Part shown: positions 24,080 through 31,788 of the stretch, one piece after another | Numbering within the stretch: the stretch's first letter is position 1 | Layout of the letters: the number at the start of each line of letters is the position of its first letter | NCBI GenBank assembly: GCA_001552515.1 | Contig: BCRI01000078.1 | Coordinates: forward strand, 1 to 34,045 | Direction of reading: 5' to 3' | DNA from: Sphaerimonospora mesophila NBRC 14179 = JCM 3151 | GTDB taxonomy: Bacteria > Actinomycetota > Actinomycetes > Streptosporangiales > Streptosporangiaceae | Length of the DNA stretch: 34,045 bases | Made by a program: the position numbers and the translations under genes | Notes under the pieces: generated by a model | Databases searched by the model: none | Seen by the model: the letters and a program-made list of their open reading frames with translations, nothing else | What the model was told of the DNA's origin: nothing

Positions 24080-25507
24080 TCAGAGCGCGTGGATGAGCGG
24101 CTCCCGGGGGCGGTAGGTCCCGGCGGGGCCGGTGGCGATGCGCCGCACCGCCTCACGTACGACGTCGGGCGGCTGGGTGAACGGCAGACGCAGGTAGCGC
24201 TCCAGCGTCCCGTCCACGCCGAACCACGGTCCGGGCGCGAGCCGTACGCCACGGGAGGCCGCGGCCTCGGCCACCGCGCCGGCCGTCGGCGAGTCGAGCC
24301 TGACCCACAGCGAGCCGCCGCCGCGCGGGACGGTGAACGTCCAGGCGGGCAGCTCCTCCCGCAGGGCCTCGACCAGGGCCGATCGGGACGCGCCGAACAC
24401 GCGGCGGCGCTCGGCGCGTGCCTCCTCGATCCGGTCGAACAGGTACGCGACCACGAGCTGCTCGAACACCGGGCCCGCGATGTCGACCGCCCCGCGCAGC
24501 ACGGCCAGGCGGCGCAGCACCCCCGGGGCGGCGCGGATCCAGCCCACGCGCAGGCCGCCCCACCACAGTTTGGCCGCCGATCCGATGCAGATGACCCGGT
24601 CGTCGGTGTCGAACGCCGCCAGGGGCGCCGCCGTCGCCACCGGGTCGACGGCCAGCTCGGCCCAGCTCTCGTCGGCCAGCAGCGTGGCGCCGTGCCGCCG
24701 GGCCGCCGCCACCAGCGCGGCGCGGTCCTCGTCGGGCATCAGATGACCGGTCGGGTTGTGGAAGTCCGGGATGACGTAGCCGAGCCGGGCTGCCGACTGC
24801 CGCATCGCGGAGATCGTCAGGTCGACGTGCCGGCCGTCCTCCGGGATCCCCACCGGCACCAGGCGCGCCCCGCGCAGCCGTACGGCGTCGATGGCGTGCG
24901 GATAGGTCGGCGACTCCAGCAGCACCGGGTCGCCCGGCCCGGCCAGCATCGTCAGCAGCAGGTGCATCGCGTGCTGGGCGCCGGCGGTGACCATGATCTG
25001 GTCGGACCGGGTGGGCAGGCCGCGCTCCCGGTAGCGCCGCGCGATCGCCTCGCGCAGCACGGCCAGGCCGAGTGGCTCGTAGCCCATCCCCAGCGCGTAC
25101 CGATGGTAGGTCCGGCCGGCCTCCTCGACCGCCTCGCCGAGCAGGGCCGTCGCGGGCGGCGCGGCGACGTGCAGCGGCAGCAGGCCGTCGTCATCGGGGG
25201 CGATCCACAGGCTGTCCGTGCCGAGCGCACCGGCGTCGGGCAGGGCCGTCCAGCTCCCCGCGCCCTGGCGGCTCTGCAGATACCCCTGCTCGCGCAGCCG
25301 GTCGTAGGCGGTGGTGACCGTGGTGCGGCTGACCCCCAGCGCGTCGGCGAGCCGCCGCTCGGGCGGGATCCGTACGCGCACCGGCAGCCGCCCGTCCAGG
25401 ATCAGGTTCCGTACGGCCTCCGCCAGGGCCCGATAGTACGGCCGGGCGTCCGGCGGCACCCGGATCAGCCGCGCGAGCTGTGTCTCACTCACATACCGCT
25501 CCGCCAT
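24080..25507 (-). CDS. MocR-type regulator: GntR helix-turn-helix fused to PLP aminotransferase domain
   Basis: This 475-aa protein has an N-terminal winged helix (residues about 20-85, ending ERRLADALGVSRTTVTTAYDRLREQGYL) and a fold-type I aminotransferase domain from about 120. The domain includes the PLP-binding lysine K313 in IGSAAKLWWGGLRVGW, the NPTGH loop and an aspartate in LLADESW. MocR regulators such as GabR and PdxR sense PLP or an amino-acid adduct. It is divergent from a YczE-type membrane protein, a pairing known for this regulator type, and should control it through the direct repeats at 25523-25553. The ATG at 25507 is chosen because the domain begins soon after; the frame stays open upstream only by chance. 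Confidence 0.9.
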   Translation of the reverse strand: MAERYVSETQLARLIRVPPDARPYYRALAEAVRNLILDGRLPVRVRIPPERRLADALGVSRTTVTTAYDRLREQGYLQSRQGAGSWTALPDAGALGTDSLWIAPDDDGLLPLHVAAPPATALLGEAVEEAGRTYHRYALGMGYEPLGLAVLREAIARRYRERGLPTRSDQIMVTAGAQHAMHLLLTMLAGPGDPVLLESPTYPHAIDAVRLRGARLVPVGIPEDGRHVDLTISAMRQSAARLGYVIPDFHNPTGHLMPDEDRAALVAAARRHGATLLADESWAELAVDPVATAAPLAAFDTDDRVICIGSAAKLWWGGLRVGWIRAAPGVLRRLAVLRGAVDIAGPVFEQLVVAYLFDRIEEARAERRRVFGASRSALVEALREELPAWTFTVPRGGGSLWVRLDSPTAGAVAEAAASRGVRLAPGPWFGVDGTLERYLRLPFTQPPDVVREAVRRIATGPAGTYRPREPLIHAL

Positions 25508-25522
25508 CAGGCCATTTTGTCG

Positions 25523-25553
25523 AATTGGCTCTTTAACCTCAAGCAACTGGACT
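25523..25553. promoter_or_regulatory. direct repeats in the MocR/YczE divergent promoter
   Basis: AATTGGCTC (25523-25531) and AACTGGACT (25545-25553) are imperfect direct repeats 22 bases apart, two helical turns, in the 63-base gap between the two divergent genes. MocR proteins are known to bind such direct repeats at divergent promoters. Confidence 0.5.
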
Positions 25554-25570
25554 GGAAGATGGGGACCGCT

Positions 25571-26176
25571 ATGACTGAACTCTCCGTTCCCCGTCTCCAC
25601 TCCCTCGCGTCCAGGCTCATCCGTCTCTACGCCGGGCTCGCCGCCTACGGCGTCGGCATCGGGCTGCTGGTCCGGGCCGAGCTCGGCCTCGCCCCCTGGG
25701 ACGTCTTCCACCAGGGCCTGTCCATCCACACGGGTTGGTCGATAGGGCTGTGCATCAACATCGTCGGCGTCCTCTTGCTGCTGCTGTGGATCCCGCTGCG
25801 GGAGCGGCCCGGCCTCGGCACGATCAGCAACGTGCTGCTGATCGGACCCTGCGCCGACCTCTTCCTGTGGCTGGTGCCGGCGCCCTCGGCGTGGCCGGTC
25901 AGGGGGGCCTTCCTGCTCGGCGGCGTCGTGGTCATCGCCGCCGCGACCGGCCTCTACATCAACGCCGGTTTCGGGCCGGGGCCGCGTGACGGCCTGATGA
26001 CCGGCCTCAACCGGCTCGGTCTGTCGATCCGGCTCGGCCGTACGATCGTGGAGATCACCGTGCTCGCCGCCGGATGGCTGCTCGGCGGCACCGTGGGCGT
26101 CGGCACGATCCTCTTCGCCGCGGCCATCGGCCCGCTCACGCAGGTCTTCATGAAACTGTGGTCTCCGCGTCGGTAG
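25571..26176 (+). CDS. YczE/YitT-type membrane protein
   Basis: This 201-aa protein has about five membrane helices, beginning RLIRLYAGLAAYGVGIGLLVRAELGLAPWDVFHQGL, the typical opening of YczE-like proteins. A later GFGPGPRDGLMTGL stretch is the other conserved block. The ATG at 25571 is chosen because GGGGA lies 5 bases upstream; an ATG at 25559 is the alternative. Members are widespread next to MocR-type regulators, and their substrate is not established. Transport of a vitamin B6-related or other small molecule is a reasonable guess from the regulator's PLP domain. Confidence 0.82.
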   Translation: MTELSVPRLHSLASRLIRLYAGLAAYGVGIGLLVRAELGLAPWDVFHQGLSIHTGWSIGLCINIVGVLLLLLWIPLRERPGLGTISNVLLIGPCADLFLWLVPAPSAWPVRGAFLLGGVVVIAAATGLYINAGFGPGPRDGLMTGLNRLGLSIRLGRTIVEITVLAAGWLLGGTVGVGTILFAAAIGPLTQVFMKLWSPRR

Positions 26177-26188
26177 TAGCGTGGCGGC

Positions 26189-27943
26189 ATGCGGATCGAG
26201 GACTATGCCCTGATCGGTGACATGCAGTCGGCGGCGCTCGTCGGCATCGACGGCTCCGTCGACTGGCTGTGCCTGCCCAGGTTCGACTCCCCGTCGTGCT
26301 TCACCCGCCTGCTCGGCGACGACACCAACGGCTTCTGGCGGCTCGCCGCCGCCGGCCGGGAGCGTGCCGTACGGCGTGCCTACCTGGAGGACACGCTGAT
26401 CCTGGAGACGGTGCGGGAGACCGAGACCGGGGCCGCCAGGGTGATCGACTTCATGCCGCCCCGGCACGCCAACCCTGACATGGTCCGCATCGTCGAGGGC
26501 CTGTCCGGGACCGTCGACATGACCACGGAGATCCGCATCCGGTTCGACTACGGCCGCATCGTGCCGTGGGTCCGCCGCATCGACGGCCACCTGCACGCGG
26601 TCGGCGGCCCCGACTCGGTGTGGATCCACTCCCCCGTGCCGCTGAAGGGCGGCGGATTCCGGCACACCGGCGAGTTCACCGTGTCGGCCGGGGAGCGGCT
26701 GCCGTTCGTCTTCACCTGGCATCCCTCGCATCAGCCCCAGCCCGAGATGATCGACCCGATCGAGCAGCTCACCGAGACCCGGCTGCTGTGGGAGGAGTGG
26801 GTCACCCGGTGCGGGCACCAGGGCCGCTGGCGGGAGGCCGTGGTCCGCTCGCTCATCACGCTCAAGGCCCTCACCTACAGCCCGACCGGCGGCATCGTGG
26901 CCGCGCCGACGACCTCGCTGCCCGAGCACCTCGGCGGCGTACGTAACTGGGACTACCGCTACTGCTGGCTGCGCGACGCCGCGATGACGCTCGACGCGCT
27001 CACCGGCTCCGGCTATCTGGAGGAGGCCGACGCCTGGCGCGCCTGGCTGCTGCGCGCCATCGCCGGCCGCCCCGAGGACGTCCAGGTCCTGTACGGCGTG
27101 GCCGGCGAACGGCGGCTCCCCGAGCTGACGCTCGACTGGCTGCCGGGCTATGAGGGATCCCGGCCGGTCCGCATCGGCAACGGCGCGGTCGGTCAGCTCC
27201 AGCTCGACATCTACGGCGAGGTGATCAACGCGCTGTACGAGGCGCGCAAGGGAGGACTCGCCGCCGACGATCACACCTGGGACCTGGTCGGCAAGCTGAT
27301 GCGCTACCTGGAGCACAACTGGGACCAGCCCGACGAGGGCCTGTGGGAGGTCCGCGGACCTCGGCGGCACTTCGTCCACTCCAAGGTCCTGGTCTGGGTG
27401 GCCTTCGACCGCGTGGTGCGAGCCGTGGAGGAGCTCGGCCGCGAAGGCCCGGTCGAGCGCTGGCGCGCCCTGCGCGACCACATCCACGCCGAGATCTGCG
27501 ACAAGGGCTACGACCCCGCGCGCAACACCTTCACCCAGTCGTACGGCTCACACGAACTGGACGCGGCACTGCTGCTGATCCCGATCCTCGGGTTCCTCCC
27601 CCCGGACGACCCCCGTGTGACAGGCACCATCGAGGCCATCGAACGAGAACTACTCGTCGACGGATTCGTCCTGCGCTACCCCGTCGCCGAGGACAACGCG
27701 GTGGACGGCCTGCCCGGCAGCGAAGGCGCCTTCCTCGCCTGCAGCTTCTGGCTCGCCGAGGCCAAGGCCATGATCGGCCGCAAGGGCGAGGCCGTCGACC
27801 TGTTCGAACGCCTCCTGGCCCTACGCAACGACGTCGGCCTGCTCGCCGAAGAGTACGACCCCGGCGCCGGACGCCAACTCGGCAACTTCCCCCAGGCCTT
27901 CAGCCACATCCACCTCGTCCGCACCGCCCTCGCCCTCAGCTGA
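26189..27943 (+). CDS. glycoside hydrolase family 15 protein (glucoamylase/trehalase-like)
   Basis: This 584-aa cytoplasmic enzyme hydrolyses alpha-glucosidic bonds; bacterial members without a signal peptide often act on trehalose or maltooligosaccharides. The N-terminal beta domain opens with IEDYALIGDMQSAALVGIDGSVDWLCLPRFDS, a hallmark of the group. The alpha/alpha barrel has RNWDYRYCWLRDAAMTL. The C-terminal LLAEEYDPGAGRQLGNFPQAFSHI contains the catalytic base glutamate. Length is standard. It starts 12 bases after the membrane protein stop with a weak ribosome site (GGCGG), so it may be in the same transcript. Trehalose is only one option for the substrate. Confidence 0.93.
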   Translation: MRIEDYALIGDMQSAALVGIDGSVDWLCLPRFDSPSCFTRLLGDDTNGFWRLAAAGRERAVRRAYLEDTLILETVRETETGAARVIDFMPPRHANPDMVRIVEGLSGTVDMTTEIRIRFDYGRIVPWVRRIDGHLHAVGGPDSVWIHSPVPLKGGGFRHTGEFTVSAGERLPFVFTWHPSHQPQPEMIDPIEQLTETRLLWEEWVTRCGHQGRWREAVVRSLITLKALTYSPTGGIVAAPTTSLPEHLGGVRNWDYRYCWLRDAAMTLDALTGSGYLEEADAWRAWLLRAIAGRPEDVQVLYGVAGERRLPELTLDWLPGYEGSRPVRIGNGAVGQLQLDIYGEVINALYEARKGGLAADDHTWDLVGKLMRYLEHNWDQPDEGLWEVRGPRRHFVHSKVLVWVAFDRVVRAVEELGREGPVERWRALRDHIHAEICDKGYDPARNTFTQSYGSHELDAALLLIPILGFLPPDDPRVTGTIEAIERELLVDGFVLRYPVAEDNAVDGLPGSEGAFLACSFWLAEAKAMIGRKGEAVDLFERLLALRNDVGLLAEEYDPGAGRQLGNFPQAFSHIHLVRTALALS

Positions 27944-28090
27944 ACCACGGGCCCTCAGTTGATCCCGGTCACGACTCGACCACGACGGCGAACCCGATCC
28001 GGTGTTCGCCGGGCACGACGGCATGGACCACCGGACCAGACATCCGGCAGGCGAACCCGCACAGGCCGACGGTCATCTAGTCTTCCGCTC

Positions 28091-28525
28091 ATGCCGACAC
28101 GTCTGTCACCCCGCCTCGCCGCGGTCGTGAACGCGCTTCCCCTTCAGCCGCACTCGCGTGTCCTCGAAATTGGGTGCGGGCCCGGGGCGGCCGCACGAGC
28201 GGTCGCAGCCCGGCTCACCACCGGCCACATCCTGGCCATCGACAGATCCGCCACGGCGATCGCCCAGGCCGAAGCCGCCGCGACAGACGAAATCACGTCC
28301 GGCCGCATGAGCGTCCGCCAGGTCGCGGGCGAAGATTTCGTCCTGCAGGATCACGAAGAGCCATACGACATCGTGTTCGCCGTTCGCGTTGGCGCCCTCG
28401 ACGGGCGACATCCCGAGGTTGGTCAGCGCGTGCTCCAGCGCCTCGCCCTGGCGACCACGGCAGAGGCCCGGCTTTTCATCGACGGTGGCGATCCGCTTCG
28501 TGAGCTCCTCATCCCGCGGGCTTAA
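28091..28525 (+). CDS. small class I methyltransferase
   Basis: This 144-aa protein contains SAM motif I VLEIGCGPGAAARAVAARL, the acidic residue in LAIDRSATAIAQA, and a DIVFAVRVGAL strand. It stops soon after the core fold, about 40-60 residues shorter than most relatives, so it is either a minimal member or has a lost C-terminal end. The 147-base gap before it shows TAGTCT (28078-28083) 7 bases before the ATG and no ribosome site, which fits a leaderless transcript. Substrate is unknown. It stands alone: the next gene is on the other strand, and 28526-28740 holds nothing I can identify. Confidence 0.75.
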   Translation: MPTRLSPRLAAVVNALPLQPHSRVLEIGCGPGAAARAVAARLTTGHILAIDRSATAIAQAEAAATDEITSGRMSVRQVAGEDFVLQDHEEPYDIVFAVRVGALDGRHPEVGQRVLQRLALATTAEARLFIDGGDPLRELLIPRA

Positions 28526-28740
28526 GCCGACTGGCTCGCTGCATTGGAGCTTCGGATCGAGGCCAGAAGACCGGTGCGGGTGACTCGGAGAAGCCGTGGA
28601 TGCCTCAACCCCGACCAATTTCGAAGAGCCGGCACGACCACGATGCGGCGGCCCTCGTGGACCTGCCGCTCACATCCCAGGCAGCTCGCCATCCTTCATG
28701 TTCTTGGAACGGCCGTGCGTCCCCAGGATCACGTGAACGT

Positions 28741-29085
28741 TCAGTGCGCCAAGGCCATGCTTACCAGCTTGAATATTCCGATCCCGAGAAAAACACAGAA
28801 AGGAATCCAGGCGATCTTCACCTTGCGATAAATCAGAGTCGCGATCATCGCGAAGATCACCCCGAAAACCACTAAGACTTGAACGGCAGCGAACATATCC
28901 GAATCGATCGGATCAGGAGTTTCAATATCGCCATCATAGTCACGAACATCGAAGATACGGGCGAAAAACATCGCAAGGATCGCCATGACCCACAGTGCGA
29001 TGCATGAAGCGGCCCTGAACACCTGGGCGAATCCCACCGCCTGATCGCCATCAGCATCCTTCAACACAGATTTTCGATCAGCCAC
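28741..29085 (-). CDS. small membrane protein of unknown function, low-GC gene
   Basis: This 114-aa protein is predicted to have three membrane helices (about residues 28-44, 66-85 and 92-110) with an acidic loop DYDGDIETPDPIDSD between the first two. I do not recognise the family. The start is a GTG with GGAAGG on the minus strand (29095-29100) 9 bases upstream. By count, 28741-28980 is about 48% G+C, far below the neighbouring genes, and codon third positions are often A or T. That points to recent arrival by transfer. It lies just downstream of the metal-exporter gene but is separated by 36 bases and differs in base composition. Confidence 0.65.
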   Translation of the reverse strand: MADRKSVLKDADGDQAVGFAQVFRAASCIALWVMAILAMFFARIFDVRDYDGDIETPDPIDSDMFAAVQVLVVFGVIFAMIATLIYRKVKIAWIPFCVFLGIGIFKLVSMALAH

Positions 29086-29121
29086 CGCAGAAAACCTTCC
29101 ACGCAGTGCTCTTTGAATTCT

Positions 29122-29808
29122 TCAACGGCACTCAACCGCAGAGCATTGGTCATCTGCACAGGTCGAGGCGCCGGGTGCGGCGACCGGGGCGCAGCAGGCG
29201 TCTCCCCGCCAGGCCTGGCGGCCTTCCTTGACCGCGACGGCGGCGATGACGAGCGCGGCGACCGGGTCCGCCCACGACCAGCCGAACGCACTGTTGAGCG
29301 CGAGCCCGGCCAGCAGCACCGCGGAAAGGTAGGTGCACAGCAGGGTCTGCTTGGAATCGGCGACGACGGAGGCCGAGCCGAGCTCTCGGCCGGCACGGCG
29401 CTGGGTGGCCGACAGGACCGGCATGATGAGCAGGGACAGCGCGGCCAGCACCAGACCCGGCGTGGAGTGCTCGGCCTCCCCGCCACCGATCAGCGTGCGT
29501 ACGGCGTCGATGGCGACGTAGGCGGCCAGCGCGAAGAAGGAGACGGCGATGATCCGGAGGGCCGTCTTCTCCCGTTTCTCGTGCTCGTCGCTGGAGAACT
29601 GCCAGGCCACAGCGGCGGCCGAGGCCACCTCGACGATCGAGTCCAGGCCGAAGCCGATCAGCGCCACCGAGGAGGCGACGGTGCCGGCGGTGATGGCGAC
29701 GGCCGCCTCGACGAGGTTGTAGGTGATGGTCGCCGCCACCAGCAGCCGGATCCGCCGGGCCAGCACGGCGCGCCGGGCCGCTGCCGGGCCGAGGTCGGCC
29801 GCGGTCAT
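29122..29808 (-). CDS. cation diffusion facilitator (CDF) metal exporter with Cys-rich tail
   Basis: This 228-aa exporter has about six membrane helices. The metal-site aspartate of helix 2 lies in GFGLDSIVEVASA and that of helix 5 in WADPVAALVIA, both landmarks of CDF proteins. The usual C-terminal cytoplasmic domain is replaced by a short tail with six cysteines (CC, then C, C, C, C in the last 25 residues), which could pick up a soft metal. The start overlaps the stop of the ArsR repressor gene (ATGA at 29805-29808), so the two form an operon. With the repressor's Cys pair, cadmium, lead or zinc is likely; exact metal is inference. Confidence 0.88.
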   Translation of the reverse strand: MTAADLGPAAARRAVLARRIRLLVAATITYNLVEAAVAITAGTVASSVALIGFGLDSIVEVASAAAVAWQFSSDEHEKREKTALRIIAVSFFALAAYVAIDAVRTLIGGGEAEHSTPGLVLAALSLLIMPVLSATQRRAGRELGSASVVADSKQTLLCTYLSAVLLAGLALNSAFGWSWADPVAALVIAAVAVKEGRQAWRGDACCAPVAAPGASTCADDQCSAVECR

Positions 29809-30218
29809 GGCGTCATCCCCTGCCGAGAGGGCCGCCCGGCCGCCTGTGCCGATCGCTCATCGGCGTCGCGTCCGGGACGCAGAGCGACCACGTGTCCGGT
29901 GGCTCCCAGCAGTCGCTCGGCCGAGTCCAGCAGGTCCATCAGCTCCGGCCGGGTCAGGGCGTAGAACGACTGGCGGCCTTCGGCGCGATAGTCGATCAGC
30001 CCGCAGTCCCGCAGGCAGGCCAGGTGCTTGGATACGGTGGACTGGGCCAGGCCGAGTTCGCCGGTCAGATCCACCACCCGTGCCTCACCCCGCGCCAGCC
30101 GCTGCACGATGCGCAGCCGGGTCTCGTCCGCGAGCGAACGGAACAGCGCCACCGCCGGTGGGATGCCGGCGGCGACGTCGGTGCTCACACACCGTCCACC
30201 CTCATCATCAATCGCCAT
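29805..30218 (-). CDS. ArsR-family metal-sensing repressor, CmtR-like
   Basis: This 137-aa winged-helix repressor shows the recognition region LGLAQSTVSKHLACLRDCGLIDYRAEGRQSFYAL. C68 and C72 in the CLRDC stretch match the two ligand cysteines in helix 4 of CmtR, the Cd/Pb sensor of mycobacteria. No C-terminal third cysteine is present; C10 near the start could serve. The ATG at 30218 is chosen because a -10 box ends 6 bases before it, giving a leaderless message; a GTG at 30188 would remove C10. It is co-translated with the CDF exporter, whose expression it should release when the metal binds. Confidence 0.87.
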   Translation of the reverse strand: MAIDDEGGRCVSTDVAAGIPPAVALFRSLADETRLRIVQRLARGEARVVDLTGELGLAQSTVSKHLACLRDCGLIDYRAEGRQSFYALTRPELMDLLDSAERLLGATGHVVALRPGRDADERSAQAAGRPSRQGMTP

Positions 30219-30224
30219 GGTGCG

Positions 30225-30253
30225 ATGATAGCCCCCATTCGGGATTGATCGAA
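30225..30253 (-). promoter_or_regulatory. promoter of the arsR-CDF operon
   Basis: On the minus strand TTCGAT (30253-30248) and TATCAT (30230-30225) are spaced by 17 bases, and the -10 box lies 6 bases before the repressor ATG. An imperfect inverted repeat of ATCATC and GATGAT arms surrounds CCATGG at 30215-30220 and could be the repressor site. Confidence 0.5.
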
Positions 30254-30266
30254 GCAGGCGGAGGGC

Positions 30267-30297
30267 TTGACCTTCGAGCCGGGGTGAAGGTTTACCT
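30267..30297 (+). promoter_or_regulatory. MerR-type promoter with 19-bp spacer and operator
   Basis: TTGACC (30267-30272) and TTACCT (30292-30297) are separated by 19 bases, the overlong spacer typical of MerR-controlled promoters. ACCTTC (30270-30275) and GAAGGT (30286-30291) form the inverted repeat within it. It faces the truncated merR gene, so autoregulation is expected. Confidence 0.75.
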
Positions 30298-30305
30298 TCG
30301 ACAGT

Positions 30306-30455
30306 GTGACGACCATGCGGATCTCCCAGCTCGCCGAACGGACCGGAGTCCCGGCCACCACCCTGCGGTTCTACGAGAGCCTCGGCCTGCTGCCGGCCGG
30401 CCAGTGGCAACGGCTACTCGACGACCCCCCGCCTCCAGGCGGGGGAGGAATCTGA
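30306..30455 (+). pseudogene. merR regulator truncated by an IS200/IS605-type element
   Basis: The GTG start is followed by RISQLAERTGVPATTLRFYESLGLLPAG, the complete MerR helix-turn-helix opening. After about residue 37 the frame reads QWQRLLDDPPPPGGGGI and stops inside the element. In another frame the DNA at about 30402-30420 reads SGNGYST, which resembles the S-G-x-Y start of the MerR wing, so a small frameshift came before or with the insertion. No dimerisation or effector domain remains here and none is seen beyond the element. An in-frame ATG three codons later is equally possible as start. The product cannot be functional. Confidence 0.85.
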
Positions 30456-30556
30456 CTCCCTGCGGAGCAGGGCAGGGGTAGGCGTTTCGCCGTTAGGCGA
30501 ACCGCCGTACGAACACACGTGCGATACTTAACCGATCGCGCGGTACGATGTGAGGT

Positions 30557-31663
30557 GTGGCGCAGATCGTGAAGCGGGCCTATAAGTACCGCTTCTATCC
30601 GACTCCCGAGCAGGCCGAAGAGCTTGCCAGGACCTTCGGCTGCGTCCGCCTGGTCTACAACAAGGCACTGGAAGAACGGACCCGCGCCTACAGCACCGAA
30701 GGCCGCCGCGTGTCCTACATGGAGTCGTCGGCGGCGCTCACCGCATGGAAGCGCACCGGCGAACTCGGCTTCCTGAACGAGGTCTCCAGCGTTCCGCTCC
30801 AGCAGGCCCTGCGGCACTTGCAGGCCGCGTTCGCGAACTTCTTCGCCAAGCGGGCGAAGTACCCGACGTTCAAGTCCAAGCGGAAGTCCCGCGCAAGTGC
30901 GGAGTACACCCGGTCGGCGTTCCGCTGGCGCGACGGCCAGGTGACATTGGCGAAGATGGACGCCCCGCTGGACATCGTGTGGTCGCGTCCCCTCCCGGAG
31001 GGAGCCGAGCCGTCCACCGTCACCGTGTCGAAGGACGCGGCCGGACGGTGGTTTGTGTCCCTCCTGGTAGAGGAGACCATCCGCCCGCTCGACCCGACCG
31101 GCGGTACGGTCGGTGTGGATGCGGGGATCACATCCCTGGTGACCCTCTCGACCGGGGAGAAGGTCGCCAACCCTCGGCATGAGCGGGCCGACCGGCGCGT
31201 GCTGGCGAAGGCCCAGCGGAACCTCGCCCGCAAGGCCAAGGGCTCCAGTAACCGGGCCAAAGCCCGCGCCAAGGTCGCTCGCGTGTACGCGCGGATCACC
31301 GACCGCCGCCGCGACTTCCTCCACAAGCTCTCGACTCGGCTCGTCCGTGAGAACCAAACGGTCGTGATCGAGGACCTGACCGTCCGTAACATGGTCCGCA
31401 ACCACTCCCTCGCCCGCGCCATCTCCGACGTGAGCTGGCGGGAACTGCGGGGAATGCTGGAGTACAAAGCCGCCTGGTACGGCCGCGAGGTGATCGCGAT
31501 AGACCGGTGGTTCCCCAGTTCGAAACTGTGCTCGGCCTGCGGGACGATGCACGACGCGATGCCGTTGAACGTCCGGTCGTGGGAGTGCGTGTGCGGGGCA
31601 GTCCATGACCGGGACGTGAACGCGGCCCGTAACATCCTCGCCGCCGGGCTGGCGGAGAGGTAA
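30557..31663 (+). CDS. tnpB: TnpB RNA-guided nuclease
   Basis: This 368-aa protein is a full-length TnpB. It opens with VKRAYKYRFYPTPEQAEELARTFGCVRLVYN, the family's N-terminal signature. The RuvC catalytic acids are D188 (GVDAG), E272 (VVIEDL) and D353 (HDRDVNAARN), all present. The zinc finger is C-S-A-C then C-V-C in the stretch SSKLCSACGTMH...WECVCGAVHDRD. The start is a GTG. TnpB uses an omega RNA from the element's right end to cut the DNA of empty sites, which helps keep the element in place. All catalytic residues and both ends look intact, so it may be active. Confidence 0.95.
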   Translation: MAQIVKRAYKYRFYPTPEQAEELARTFGCVRLVYNKALEERTRAYSTEGRRVSYMESSAALTAWKRTGELGFLNEVSSVPLQQALRHLQAAFANFFAKRAKYPTFKSKRKSRASAEYTRSAFRWRDGQVTLAKMDAPLDIVWSRPLPEGAEPSTVTVSKDAAGRWFVSLLVEETIRPLDPTGGTVGVDAGITSLVTLSTGEKVANPRHERADRRVLAKAQRNLARKAKGSSNRAKARAKVARVYARITDRRRDFLHKLSTRLVRENQTVVIEDLTVRNMVRNHSLARAISDVSWRELRGMLEYKAAWYGREVIAIDRWFPSSKLCSACGTMHDAMPLNVRSWECVCGAVHDRDVNAARNILAAGLAER

Positions 31664-31788
31664 AACGCCTGTGGAGCTGGTGTAAGACCTCAACGAGAGT
31701 CCTCTCGGACGGGGCGACCGGCAGTGAAACAGGAAAGCCAACCGGTGACGGTTGGAATCCCTTCCCTTCAGGGAAGGGAGGAAGTCAA
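31620..31788 (+). ncRNA. probable omega RNA (right-end RNA) of TnpB
   Basis: In IS200/IS605 elements the guide RNA covers the tnpB 3' end and the right end, finishing exactly at the element boundary. Here 31664-31788 is non-coding and structured: GAGAGTCCTCTC (about 31694-31705), an AACCG/CGGTT pairing around GTGA (31740-31753), and the 8-bp terminal hairpin at 31759-31778. The guide would then be the flank starting at about 31789 (GTACGCGCCCCGGGCCTGAC). The 5' end is a guess. Confidence 0.6.

Larger units (their letters stand above)
30425..31788 (+). mobile_element. IS200/IS605-family element carrying only tnpB
   Basis: The element interrupts the merR gene. At the left end CCCCCGCCT (30426-30434) and AGGCGGGGG (30437-30445) form a hairpin, and TTCGCC/GGCGAA (30486-30501) forms a second. 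At the right end CCCTTCCC (31759-31766) and GGGAAGGG (31771-31778) form a hairpin with loop TTCA, followed by AGGAAGTCAA. There are no terminal inverted repeats, as expected for this group. No TnpA (Y1 transposase) gene is present, so movement needs one supplied from elsewhere. Both ends are estimated to within about 10 bases, because no empty site is available for comparison. Confidence 0.8.

Noticed and set aside
25508-27487. Upstream extension of the minus-strand MocR frame to more than 1100 codons
   Set aside because: The extension opposes the well-supported GH15 and YczE genes and has no domain-like sequence; high GC keeps the frame open.
28544-28831. A 95-codon plus-strand frame overlapping the low-GC gene
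   Set aside because: No ribosome site, no recognisable composition, and its second half is antisense to the better-supported minus-strand gene.
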